Of a stretch of DNA of 64,000 nucleotides, positions 9,893 through 21,700 are shown in pieces. Position 1 is the stretch's first letter. Every line of letters starts with the position of its first letter. Source of the stretch: Armigeres subalbatus (lineage: Eukaryota > Arthropoda > Insecta > Diptera > Culicidae); contig NC_085140.1 of the NCBI RefSeq assembly GCF_024139115.2, positions 462,737,506 through 462,801,505 on the forward strand, given 5' to 3'. Under the pieces are notes generated by a model. The model was not told the DNA's origin, searched no databases, and saw only the letters and a program-made list of their open reading frames with translations. The position numbers were made by a program, and so were the translations under genes.

Positions 9893-12800
9893 ACAACTTT
9901 ATCCCTTACGTCGTCATACAAACATCGAAAGGCGAAATGAAATTTTGATCGACACAGGTGCGAACAAAATTACCTTTCACCTGATCATGTGAACATAGAA
10001 AACTGTAAGGATGAACATGGAATAAAAAGTAACGAACATAAGTGGAATGCACAATATCACGAAATCAGCTACCTTCGATCCATTCCAAATTAATAAAAAA
10101 ATTAAATTTTACATATTTAAATTTCATAAATTCTTCGACAGGATAATTGGATATGAGTCTCTCAGGAGACTTGAACGCTCAAATTGATATTCGGAAAAAC
10201 TTACTGAAAGTGGGAGGAAGACTATTCAGATGCAGAAAAGGTTTCCAGAAACGATAAAATAAATTTCACTGAGCAGGAATTTCAATTTGTTAAAGTAAAA
10301 ACAGCAAAGAATGGGAATTTCTAATCGAAGAGAACAAACTCACGATAAGTTTACCATTTACCAGGACTCTATAAAGTTTGAATAATTCAGCTTACAAGCA
10401 GTACAAAATCACCAAAGCTCCAATCGAAATCAATTCCAATGAGCTTGATCTCGAAAAGGATAGTAAAACCAACCAATAGCTACAAATGATCCGTTCGATT
10501 TGACCGAATCACTGGAACAAATCGACCTCACAAATTACGAGATTAGAGACGATCACATGAGTACATTAGAAAAAAATGCTTTGGAAAATGTAATCAAACG
10601 AAACAAAGATGTCTTGTATATGGAAACGGACAAACTGTCCTTTACACACAAAATTAAACACCACATTCGTACAGTAGACAACATTCCAGTGCACTCAAAA
10701 TCGTATAAATACCCGTATGTGTACGAAAAGGAGGTACAGGAGCAGGTTAAGAAAATGCTGAGGGACGGCATCGTAAAGGAATCAATTTCACCATCCCCCG
10801 TATGGGTTGTTCTAGAAACCCGACGCATCTGGACGGAAAAAGTTTCGTTTAGTTATCGACTACCGAAAACTAAACGAAAAACTATTAACGACTACCCCAT
10901 CCCGGAAATCACAGATATCCTTGATAAACTGGGAAGGGCAAAATATTTCTCAACCATTGACTTGTGGCTTCCACCAAATTCAATTGGAGGAAGGCGACAT
11001 GGAAAAGACGGCCTTTTCGTAAACGGCGCGCAAATACGAATTCACCCGCATGCCGTTTGGTTTGAAAAACGCCGGCTACTTTTCAAAGAGTCATGGATTC
11101 ATTGGGAGATTTGATAGGAGTATGTTGCTTCGTCTACATGGACGATATTATCATATTCCAGTTCTCTCAGAGCATGAGAAACATTTAGCGATAGTTTTTC
11201 AGAAACTAAAAGACGCGAGATTGAAAATTCAGCTAAGCAAATCGAGTTTTCCGAAAGGAAACTCAATTTTGGGACACACAGTATCGGAAGAAGGAGTGAG
11301 CCCAATAGTGATAAAATCAAAGTTATCAAAGAATGGCCAATCCAACAACCGAGAAAGAAATCCGCCAGTTCTGGAATATTAGGATATTATAGGCGATTCA
11401 TCAAAGATTTTGCTAAGATTGTAAAACCATTGACAAACTCCTCAGAAAGGATACGGAATTTGTAATAACTCCAGAAGTAGAAGCATGCTTCATAAAATGC
11501 AAAGAACTCTTAACGCTAGATCCAGGTATTGATTTATCCTGATTTAGTAAAGAATTCATACTAACAACTGACCAAGCAATTATCAATAGCGCAGTGCTGT
11601 CACAAGGCCCAGCGGAAAAGACAGACCCATCGCATATGCTTCACGGACATTAAATAAACTGAAGAACGGTATTCTACCACCGAAAAAATTTTTAGCAATT
11701 GTGTGGGCGATCAACCATTTCAGACCATATCTTCATGGTAAAGTTCGTTTTACGGACCACAAACCACTAACATTTTCATTTACCAACGCATGACCGAATA
11801 ATAAGAGGTAAACTTGCATTAGAAAATTTAACTACGACCTGATTTATAAACCAGGAAGTCAAAACGTCGTGGCAGACGCTCTTTCTAGAATAGAGAAAAG
11901 CAAGAACTGAATGCGAATTCGCACGCATCTCTGGATGAGAGCCCTCAGAGCAAGGGAATGATCCATCAGACGATGAAAGCGATGGTATGACAGTACATTC
12001 GGGATACAAGTGATGATTACTTTATTCCGTGTCTGAAGAAAATAAACGTCTTTAGGAACCAAATAATCTTCAAATACGGAACCATAGAACTCACGCCCAC
12101 GAACAAGTGTTTCCAAAATACAATAGGCTATAGATTCAAACAAAATTATACAGAAGAATCAATCTTGGATATTTTCAAACCACCCTCAACCCTAAAGAGT
12201 TAACTCTCAAAATCATAACCCTTCAAATGGTACAAGAAACCTACAAAAACACATTTCACCTAATAGATCATTTAAGATTTTCATTTCAGAAATCCTCCTA
12301 GAAGACATACGACTTGACGAGCAGCAAGACGAAATCGTCAGGAAACCCATAATCGAGGACATAGAATCAAAAATAAAAATCAGATTTTACTATTTTTCTT
12401 ACAGCTCGAACGAAAGTTAAAATTTTGATAAGCTCCTGTGACATCTGCAAAGCCAAATATGACAGGAAGCCTCAAAACTTATAAAAAAAGTATTTTGGCA
12501 ACCATCTTTTCGATCGAGTTCACATAGATATCTTCTTTCTAAAAGGCCAAGTGGCTCACCATAGTTGACTCTTTTCCAAATTCGCAAACGCCATACCTTT
12601 GGAATCGAGAACAATAGTAGATATTAAAAAGCTATTACGGAACATATTGGCAGTTTGGCAGACCAAACACAATCGTGAGTGACCAAGAACCATCTTTCAG
12701 GTCTTTGGATTTTATCGGATTTCTTGATGATTTAGGAATCGAATCCCATTTCACGAGTAGTTCCAATTCAACGGTATTGTGGAACGGTTTCACTCACACT

Positions 12801-13010
12801 TATCGAAATATTCCGCACGAACAAATATAATTCAATAGTCTGGCCACGAGAACAAGTAAATATCGCGTAGATATTTATAATAATAGCTTCCATTCGCAAT
12901 CAAAAATCTTCCGCACAAACTAGTTTTCAACCCCTCCGGGTCCACAGATATGGAAGAAATTACCGAAAAATTTAAAACTTGCAATCTGCAGCTAAATTGA
13001 ACTCAGTAAA
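9893..13010 (+). pseudogene. pol: pol of the errantivirus-like element (PR-RT-RH-IN), many frameshifts
   Basis: Motifs appear in the standard gypsy order but in changing frames. Protease has DTG at about 9951. RT runs from about 10690 with a KMLRDGIVKESISPSP-type stretch, a PFGLKNA stretch near 11052 and YMDD at 11135-11146. RNase H shows TTDQAI (~11565) and ends near VADALSRI (~11866). Integrase has D in RVHIDIF (~12527), D in IVSDQEPSF (~12681) and E in NGIVERFH (~12782). At least ten indels separate these blocks, so no functional polyprotein can be read from the sequence as given. Gene order with integrase after RNase H excludes Ty1/copia. Confidence 0.85.
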
Positions 13011-13319
13011 CGAAAAGCTAAATATGAAGAACTAAATAAAATGAACAGCCTAAACAACTACAACCGGGAGATTGTAAATACATTAAAATCACCCAAAAAG
13101 ATAACCAAAGACATAAACCCATACAAATATAACCATCAAAGAGGATAACGATTTAACATTTAAAGACGTCAACGCGTCAAAATACATAAAAATCGCATTA
13201 AAATTAAAACTTATTTATAAATCAACAACGACGTTTAAAAATAACGAAATTAAATCACATTCTTTACAGATTAACCATCATCAACATGATAAACGCTACT
13301 ACTATAAAAAATACCTAAC

Positions 13320-14668
13320 AACAATGGACTTCTTGCCAAAACTAAAAACTACAAGGATAAAACCGGATACGATCGTACCATACACAAAATTGACCTAATA
13401 TCGATTGAAGATAACATAAAATATGTAGACAAAATCATTCATTTAATTCCATAGAACATTTAGAACAAACACTTAAGGAGATAGGAATAGCTAAAGAGCT
13501 AGCAGGCAATACCAAAAGGACAAAACGAGCACTTGTTAACATTTTGGGATCAGCCATTAAATACATTGCGGTAACCCGACGAAAGACCTAGAAATCATAC
13601 ATGAGCTTGGAATTCTAAGAAATCAGGAGAACAAAATTATAAACCAAAACAAACAAATCCAAATTAACGAACTTTTAAAAGCAAAATTAACAATATTACA
13701 GAATCCCTTAGGAAAATTAACCCAAATTTCAAGAGAAGCAAATACTGTACAAAATATGAAATCAAGCTTAGAGTTCATCAACCTTATTTGGAACGTAGAT
13801 AGAATCATCCACATATTAGAATCCATAGAAGAACAAATAGAATTCTCAAGAATGGGCTCATAAACAAAAATATTCTTTCATATTGAAGAAAAACAGGCAA
13901 TTTTAGGAAAACTAAGAGATCAGAAAATTAGCTAACTACCTTGATGAAATTTTTCAGTACTGCTCAGCAAGTATCAGTATCAACGGAGGACAAGCAAGCA
14001 TACTCATAATCCCAATCCTAGACGAAACTTCATACGACCTGCTGGAACTACACTAGGAATCAACAATACAAGAATAGACACGAACATCAAATTTTTGGCT
14101 AAACATGCGATCTTATCACCCCAAACATCAAACTGTGACATATGCAGAAGGCAACAAATTACTCGAAGACGAATGTATCTACAAAATTCTAACACAACAA
14201 AACCGAATGTACATTGAAAAACGAAACATCAAGCAATAGAAACTATCAACGAGTCATCTTAGTAGACACTACAGAAACTACGGAGGTATTTGACTCTAAT
14301 GGAAGCTCCAGAATTATCAACCCACAGTAATAGAGATGAGGAACTGTACTATCAGAGTACGCAATCTCACATTCTCCGGCAAAATAGATGTAATCCACAT
14401 GGAGGAATATTTGATCCCGATCTCAACAAACCCATTCAAAACACAAACTACAACCAAAGCAGAAGAAGATAACTTATCAGCAGTTCAAAACCTCGAAGTA
14501 CTCAGCGAGACTCAGCTTTCTCTGAATAAGACACATCAAGAGGTAACATTCGAGGCGCAATCCTCCTTGTTTAACATTTCTTTGTTTCTTCATTGTTTTC
14601 GTTACAAGAAAATATTTAGAAAGGACACTAATGGAAACCACGAAAAGCTCCAGAACTTATTAGAGTAA
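13320..14668 (+). pseudogene. env: env (baculovirus-F-like fusion protein) of the errantivirus-like element, broken
   Basis: The region after integrase encodes, in several frames, an envelope-like protein. A basic RTKR cleavage motif (13518-13529) is followed by a hydrophobic, Gly/Ala-containing stretch beginning ALVNILGSAIK. Known errantivirus Env proteins carry a furin-like site and fusion peptide in the same relation. A heptad-rich helix follows (about 13610-13850; NQENKIINQNKQIQINELL). The C-terminal ORF (14336-14668) has a hydrophobic segment near 14565-14600 and a basic tail. The 5' limit is approximate. It is interrupted several times and not translatable as written. Confidence 0.75.
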
Positions 14669-14798
14669 ATAACCTGAAAAATACAACAGCCAACGCATTC
14701 CCAATACCCAAGCATTACCGGAAAGGATCAAACAAAGAAGCAGACGATATCATTTCAACGCAAGGTTCGAGCTCCTAAAATCAATCGAGGACGCTTGA

Positions 14799-14812
14799 TC
14801 TTAAGGGGAGGC
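14799..14812 (+). other. Polypurine tract
   Basis: TTAAGGGGAGGC directly precedes the 3' LTR, the expected place for plus-strand priming. Confidence 0.7.
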
Positions 14813-15139
14813 GTTGGAAAGATATTCTAAACCTAGCACCCAACATGCACATCGACCGACCCAGCGGACGATGTACAGGAAAGAGGAGGACAACGGAGGA
14901 GACAGGTAGCCACCCATCCGGCTAGCAACGAGGAAACAGCAGACGCGGACAACAACGGATCGAACGATATCGACGGGACTTCTACCGAGACCGATTGTGC
15001 TGCTAAGTAGATTTAATTAATAAAGGTTCTTCGTTAGGAAATTCAGGCAGTCTTAAGTGTGAATTTAAATTGAAATCTATTGATTAATTATCCAGTAAAT
15101 AAATGTATTTTTTTCAACACTCTGGCCTAACAGAGCATT
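14813..15139 (+). repeat. 3' LTR of the errantivirus-like element
   Basis: It begins GTTGGAAAGATATTC and ends CCTAACAGAGCATT. It is about 12 bases shorter than the 5' LTR through scattered one-base gaps. TTATAC follows directly. Confidence 0.9.
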
Positions 15140-15792
15140 TTATACATCATTTGCACTTTATGCTTTGTTGCTATAGGATTGTCTCAGGTAATGAAAGAAA
15201 CTCTTCCAAATTTGAAACAAGGTAAAAGCGAAGACATCTAGGATAGTTTAACACATTAAAATAGGTTCATTGCCTAGCTTAGTAGTAAGATGCATGAATA
15301 CAAATCAGACCAAATGAAGATTTTCCTAACTTCTCTGATATAAAAGAATTTCTCAATGGTAACTTATCCCGGCTAGTAAAAGTACTTTATCTATCTATTG
15401 CAGATCAAAGGAAGCCCTATCATACTGCACTGCATCCAAATCACAGAATGGACAACGAATTATACAAAGAAATCTTTCGGAATTACGATAAATATCTAAT
15501 GGCATATTAGCGAGAACTCTATCACAATCACTTTTAATGGAACAACCACCTATCTCAGTGAATTGAAAAAATTAAGAAGTGATGGGAGGTACCGGACGTC
15601 GAATAACTTCACGTTCCATGCACGGCTTCGATTAGCTTAGGACGGGGGCTATGCGCCCTAAATTGAACGAAAATGACGGACCATTCGTTTGTCTGCAGAA
15701 GCGATTGGTTGGGCGATTTGATTGAACTAAATCTATCGCCGTGGACTCAATAATTTGACGTTCGTTTATGATATTTGAGATTGTTCTAATGT
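15140..15792 (+). repeat. Duplicated segment A (inverted paralogue at 50936-51716)
   Basis: From CATCATTTGCACTTTATGC to GAGATTGTTCTAATG the sequence is the reverse complement of 50936-51700, with the errantivirus splitting off its left part (about 7663-7716). Copy A lacks part of a tRNA-like module that copy B keeps (box B at 51505). The homology stops at 15792, exactly where satellite sequence begins. No ORF. Confidence 0.8.
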
Positions 15793-18700
15793 ATGACTCA
15801 GTATCCAAAAAATATGTTTCAGGGATGTTGGAATGCGATTTTAGGTGAACAATAGAATACTTTCAATGCAGAATCAAGACCCATATGGCGCCGGCAATGC
15901 GAAGCCGTACTCGAGGATGCACAACATGTTGGCTTTGGGGAGTTGATAGTAACTAGCGCTCAACTGCGACTCATGGGGGCGCCGGCAGTGCGAACCGTAC
16001 TCGCGGATGCACAACAGTGGCTTTGGGGAGTTGATGGTAACTATCGGCGCTCAACTGCGACTCATGGGGGCGCCGGCAGTCGCAAGCCGTACTCGAGGAT
16101 GCACAACATGTTGGCTTTGGGGGGTTGATAGTAACTATTGGCGCTCAACTGCGACTCATGGCCGGCGGTGCGAAGCCGTACTCGCGGATGCAAACATGTT
16201 AGCTTTGGGGAGTTGATAGTAACTATCGGCGCTCTAACTGTCATGGGGCGCCGACGGTGAAAACCGTACTCGCGGATGCATGTACTGGGGAGTTGATAGT
16301 ACATCGGCTGCGACTCATGGGGCGCCGACGGTGCGAAGCCATGCTCGCGGATGCACAACATATGTTAGCTTTGAGTTGACAGCTATCGGCGCTCACTGCG
16401 ACTCATGGGGCGCCGGCGGTGAACCGTACTCGCGGATGCACAACATGTGGGAGTTGATAGTAACTATCGGCGCTCAACTGCGACTCATGAGGCGCCGGCG
16501 GTGCAAAGCCGTACTCGAGGATGCACAACATGTTGGCTTTGGGGAGTTGATGGTAACTATCGGCGCTCAACTGCGACTCATGGGGGCGCGGCGGTGCGAA
16601 GCCGTACTCGAGGATGCACAACATGTTAGCTTTGGGGGAGTTGATAGTAACAGCGATCAACTGCGACTCGAGGGGCGCCGGCAGTGCGAAGCCGTACTCA
16701 CGGATGCACAACATCGCGGATTTAAAACCGATTGGTTTACTATTTTTGTACACACAGTTGATAGTAACTATCATACTGAGACCTATAGGCGACTCTAGTT
16801 TTAATGAGCTAAATAGCCAAAACAAATTTTGCTTTGGGGAAAGCTTCTTAGTTGTCGACTAAGCGTGACTAAACAGGACGGCAGGGCTGTATGACTCAAG
16901 TATCCCAAAATAAAATATGTTTTCAGGGGATGTTGGAATGCGATTTTAGGTGAACAATAGAATACTTTCAATGCAGAATCAAGACCCATATGGGCGCCGG
17001 CAATGCGAAGCCGTACTCGAGGATGCACAACATGTTAGCTTTGGGGAGTTGATGTAACTATGCGCTCGCTCTGCGACTCATGGGGGCGCCGGCAGTGGAA
17101 GCCGTACTCGCGGATGCAACATGTTAGCTTTGGGAGTTGATAGTAACTATCGGCGCTCAACTGCGACTCGTGGGGGCGCCGACAGTGAAGCCGTACCGCG
17201 GATGCACAACATGTTAGCTGGGGAGTTGACAGCAACTATCCAGCGCTCAACTGCGACTCATGGGGGCGCCGGCAGTGCGAAGCGTACTCGCGGTGCAACA
17301 TGTTAGCTTTGAGTTGATAAACTATCGGCGCTCAACCTGCGACTCGTAGACCGACAGTGCGAAGCCGTGCTACTCGCGGATGCACAACATGTTAGCTATG
17401 GGGAGTTGATAGGTAACTATCGGCGCTCAACTGCGACTCATGGGGCGGACGGTGCAACCGTACTGCGGATGCACAACAATTAGCTTTGGGGGAGTTGACA
17501 GCAACTTCAGCGTCAACTGCGACTCATGGGGGCGCCGGCAGTGCGAAGCCGTACTCGCGGATGCACAACATGTTAGCTTTGGGGGAGTTGATAGTAACCT
17601 TGGCGCTCAACTGCGACTCATGGGGGCGCCGGCAGTGCGACCGTACTCGAAGGATGCACAACATGTTAGCTGGGGAGTTGATAGTAACTATCGGCGCTCA
17701 CAGACTCATGGGCGCCGGCAGTGAAAGCCGTACTCGAGGATGCACAACATGTTAGCTTTGGGGGAGTTGATAGTAACTATAGCGATCAACTGCCGACTCA
17801 TGAGGGGCGCCGGAGTGCGACGCCATCTCACGGATGCACAACATCATGATTCAAAACATTGGTTTATATTTTTTGTACACAGTTGATGGTAACTATCATA
17901 CTGAGACCTATATAAGAGCGACTCTGAGTTTTAATGAGCTAAAATAGACCAGAAACAATTTTTGCTTTAGGAAACTTCTGTTGTCGACTAAGCGTGACTA
18001 AACGAGACGGCAGGGCTGTGACTCAAAGTATCCCAAAATAAATATATTTCAGGGATGTTGGAATGCGATTTTAGGTGAACAATGAATACTTTCAATGCAG
18101 AATCAAGACCCATATGGGCGCCGGCAATGCGAAGCCGTACTCGGGATGCACAACATGTAGCTTTGGGGAGTTGATAGTAACTATAGGCTCAAGCGCGACT
18201 CATGGGGCGCCGGCAGTGCGAAGCCGTACTCGCGGATCACAACATATTACTGGGGAGTTGATAGTAACTATCGGCGCTCAACTGCGACTCATGGGGGCGC
18301 CGGCAGTGCGAACCGTAACTCGAGGATGCCAACATTTGGCTTTGGGGGAGTTGATAGTAACTATTGCGCTCAACTGCCGCACTCATGGGGGCGCCGAGCG
18401 TGCGAAGCCGCTCGCGGATAGCACACATGTTAGCTTTGGGAGTTGATGTAACTATCGGCGCTCAACTTTGCGACTCATGGGGCGCCGAGGTGCGAAGCCT
18501 ACTCGCGGATGCACATGTTAGCTTTGGGGAGTTGATAGTAGCTATATCGGCGCTCAACTGCGACTCATGGGGCGCCGACGTGCGAAGCCGTACTCGCGGA
18601 TGCAACATGTTAGCTTTGGGGAGTTGACGGCAACTATCAGCGCTCAACTGCGACTCATGGGGCGCCGGCAGTCCGAACCGTACTCAGATGCACAACATGT

Positions 18701-21700
18701 TAGCTTTGGGGGTGATGATAAACTATCGGCGCTCAACCTGCGACTCATGGGGCGCCGGTAGAAGCCGTACTCGAGGATGCACAACATTTGGCTTTGGGGA
18801 GTTGATGGTAACTATCGGCAGCTCGCTGCGACTCATGGGGCGCCGGCAAGGTGCGAAGCCGTACTCGGGAACTGTATGTTGAGCTTTGGGGGGAGTTGAT
18901 AGTAACTATTACTCCTGCGACTCGCATGGGGCGCCGGCTGAGAGGCATACTCACGGATCACAACATCGCGGATTTAAACCGATTGGTTTCTATTTTTTGT
19001 ACACATCAGTTGATAGTAACTATCCATCTGAGACCTATATAGGCGACTCTGAGTTTTAATGAGCTAAAATGACCAAACAAATTTTTGCTTTAGAGAAAGC
19101 TTCTTAGTTGTCGACTAAGCGTGACTAAAACAGGACGCGGCAGGCTGTATGACTCAAGTATCCCAAAATAAATATGTTTTCAGGGATGTTGGATGCGATT
19201 TTAGTGAACAATAGAATACTTTCAATGCAGAATCAAGACCCATATGGGCGCCAGCAATGCGAAGCGACTCGAGGATGCACAACATGTTAGCTTTGGGGAG
19301 TTGATGGTAACTATTCAACTGCGACTCATGGGGGCGCCGGCAGTGCAAGCCGTACTCGGGATGCAACATGTTAGCTTTGGGGGAGTTGATAGTAACTATC
19401 GGCGCTCAACTGCGACTCATGGGGGCGCCGACAGTGAAGCCGTACTCGCTGGATGCCATGTTAGCTTTGGGGGAGTTGCCGCAGCAACTATCAGCGCTCA
19501 GCATCGACTGCGGGGCGCCGGCAGTGCGAAGCCGTACTCGCGGATGCACAACATGTTAGCTTTGGGGGTTGATTAACTATCGGCTCCTGCGACTCATGGG
19601 GCGCCGACGGTGCGCACCGTACTCGCGGATGCACAACATGTTAGCTTTGGGGAGTTGATAGTACTATCGGCTCAACGCTGCGACTCATGGGGGCGCCGAC
19701 GTTGCGAAGCCGTACTCGCGGATGCACAACATGTTAGCTTTGGGGAGTTGACAGCACTATCAGCGCTCACTGCGACTCATGGGGAGCGCCGGCAGTGCAA
19801 GCCGTACTCGCGGATGCACAACATGTGGCTTTGGGGAGTTGATAGTACTATCGGCGCTCAGCTGCGACTCATGGGGCGCCGGCAGTGCGAAGCCATACTC
19901 GAGGATGCACGATGTTAGCTTTGGGGGAGTTGATGTAACTATCGCTCAACTGCGACTCATGGGGGCGCCATGGAAGTGCAACGTCTCGGGATGCACAACA
20001 TGTTAGCTTTGGGGGAGTTGATAGTAACTATTGGCGATCCTGCGACTCATGGGGGCCGGCAGTGCGAAGCCGCTCACGGATGCACAACATCGCGGATTTA
20101 AAACCGATTGGTTTACTATTTTTGTACACACGTTGATAGTAACTATCATACTGAGACCTATATAGCATCTGAGTTTTAATGAGCTAAAATAGACAAAACA
20201 AATTTTTGCTTTAGGGAAGCTTCTGATTTGTCGACTAAGCGTGACTAAACAGGACGGCGGGCTGTATGACTCAAGTATCCCAAATAAAATATTTCGGGGA
20301 TGTTGGAATGCGATTTTAGTGAACAATAGAATACTTTCAATGCAGAATCAAGACCCATATGGGCGCCGGCAATGCGAAGCCGTACTCGAGGATGCAACAT
20401 ATGTTGGCTTCTGGGGAGTTGATGTAACTATTAGCGCTCAACTGCGACTCATGGGGGCGCCGGCGATGCGAACCGTACTCGCGGATGCACAACGTTTAGC
20501 TTTGGGGGAGTTGATAGTAACTATCGGCGCTCAACTGCGACTCATGGGGGCGCCGGCAGTGCAAAGCCGTACTCGAGGATGCAACGGACTTTGAGGTTGA
20601 TGGTAACTATGGCGCTCCTGCGACTCATGGGGGCGCCGGCAGTGCAAGCCAGTACTCGCGGATGCACAACATGTTAGCTTTGGGGAGTTGATGTAACTAT
20701 CGGCGCTCAACTGCGACTCATGGGGCGCCGACGGTGCGAAGCAATCTCGCGGATGCACACATGTTAGCTTTGGGGAGTTGATAGTAACTATCGGCGCTCA
20801 ACTCGACTTGGGGCGCCGACGGTGCGAAGACCGTACTCGCGGATGCACAACATGTTGCTTTGGGAGTTGACAGCACTATCGGCGCTCAACTGCGACTCAT
20901 GGGGGCGCCGGCAGTGCGAAGCCGCTCGCGGATGCACAACATGTTAGCTTTGGGGAGTTGATGGTAACTCGGCGCTCACTGCGACTCATGGGGCGCCGCA
21001 GTGCGAAGCCATGTACTCGGATGCACAACATATTGGCTGGGGAGTTGATAGTAACTATCGGCGCTCACGCCGACTCATGGGGCGCGGCAGTGCGAACCTA
21101 CTCGAGGATGCACAACATTTAGCTTTGGGGAGTTGATGTAACATATGGCGATCAACTGCGACTCATGGGGAGCCGGCAGTGCAAAACCGTACTCGGATGC
21201 ACAACATCGCGGATTTAAAACCGATTGGTTTACTTTTTTGTACACACAGTTGATGGTAACTATCATCTGAGACCTATATAGAACGACTCTGAGTTTTAAT
21301 GAGCTAAAATAGGCCAAACAAATTTTTGCTTTGGGGAAGCTTCTTGTTTCGACTAAGCGTGACTAAACAGGACAGAGACTGTATGACTCAAATATCCCAA
21401 AATAAAAATATGTTTTCAGGGATGTTGAATGCGATTTAGGTGAACAATAGAATACTTTCAATGGCAGAATCAGACCCATATGGGCGCCGGCAATGCGAAG
21501 CGCTGTACTCGAGGATGCACAACATGTTAGCTTTGGGGAGTTGTAGTAACTTGGCGCTCAACTGCGACTCATGGGGGCGCCGGCAGTGCGAAGCCATGCT
21601 CGCGGATGCACACATGTTAGCTTTGGGAGTTCAAAAGTAACTATCGGCGCTCAACTGCGACTCTGGGGCGCCGAACGGTGCAAGCGTACTCGCGGATGCA

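Larger units (their letters stand above)
7717..15139 (+). mobile_element. Errantivirus-like Ty3/gypsy retrotransposon, near full length
   Basis: Two LTRs (7717-8055 and 14813-15139) bound a primer-binding site, gag, protease, RT, RNase H, integrase and an env ORF with a fusion-protein-like cleavage site. TTATAC occurs immediately outside both LTRs (7711-7716 and 15140-15145) and only once in the empty paralogue at 51.7 kb, which proves the insertion. The coding part is broken by many small indels. The LTRs differ mainly by single-base indels in short runs, which suggests either consensus error or a young copy with sequencing noise. Confidence 0.92.
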
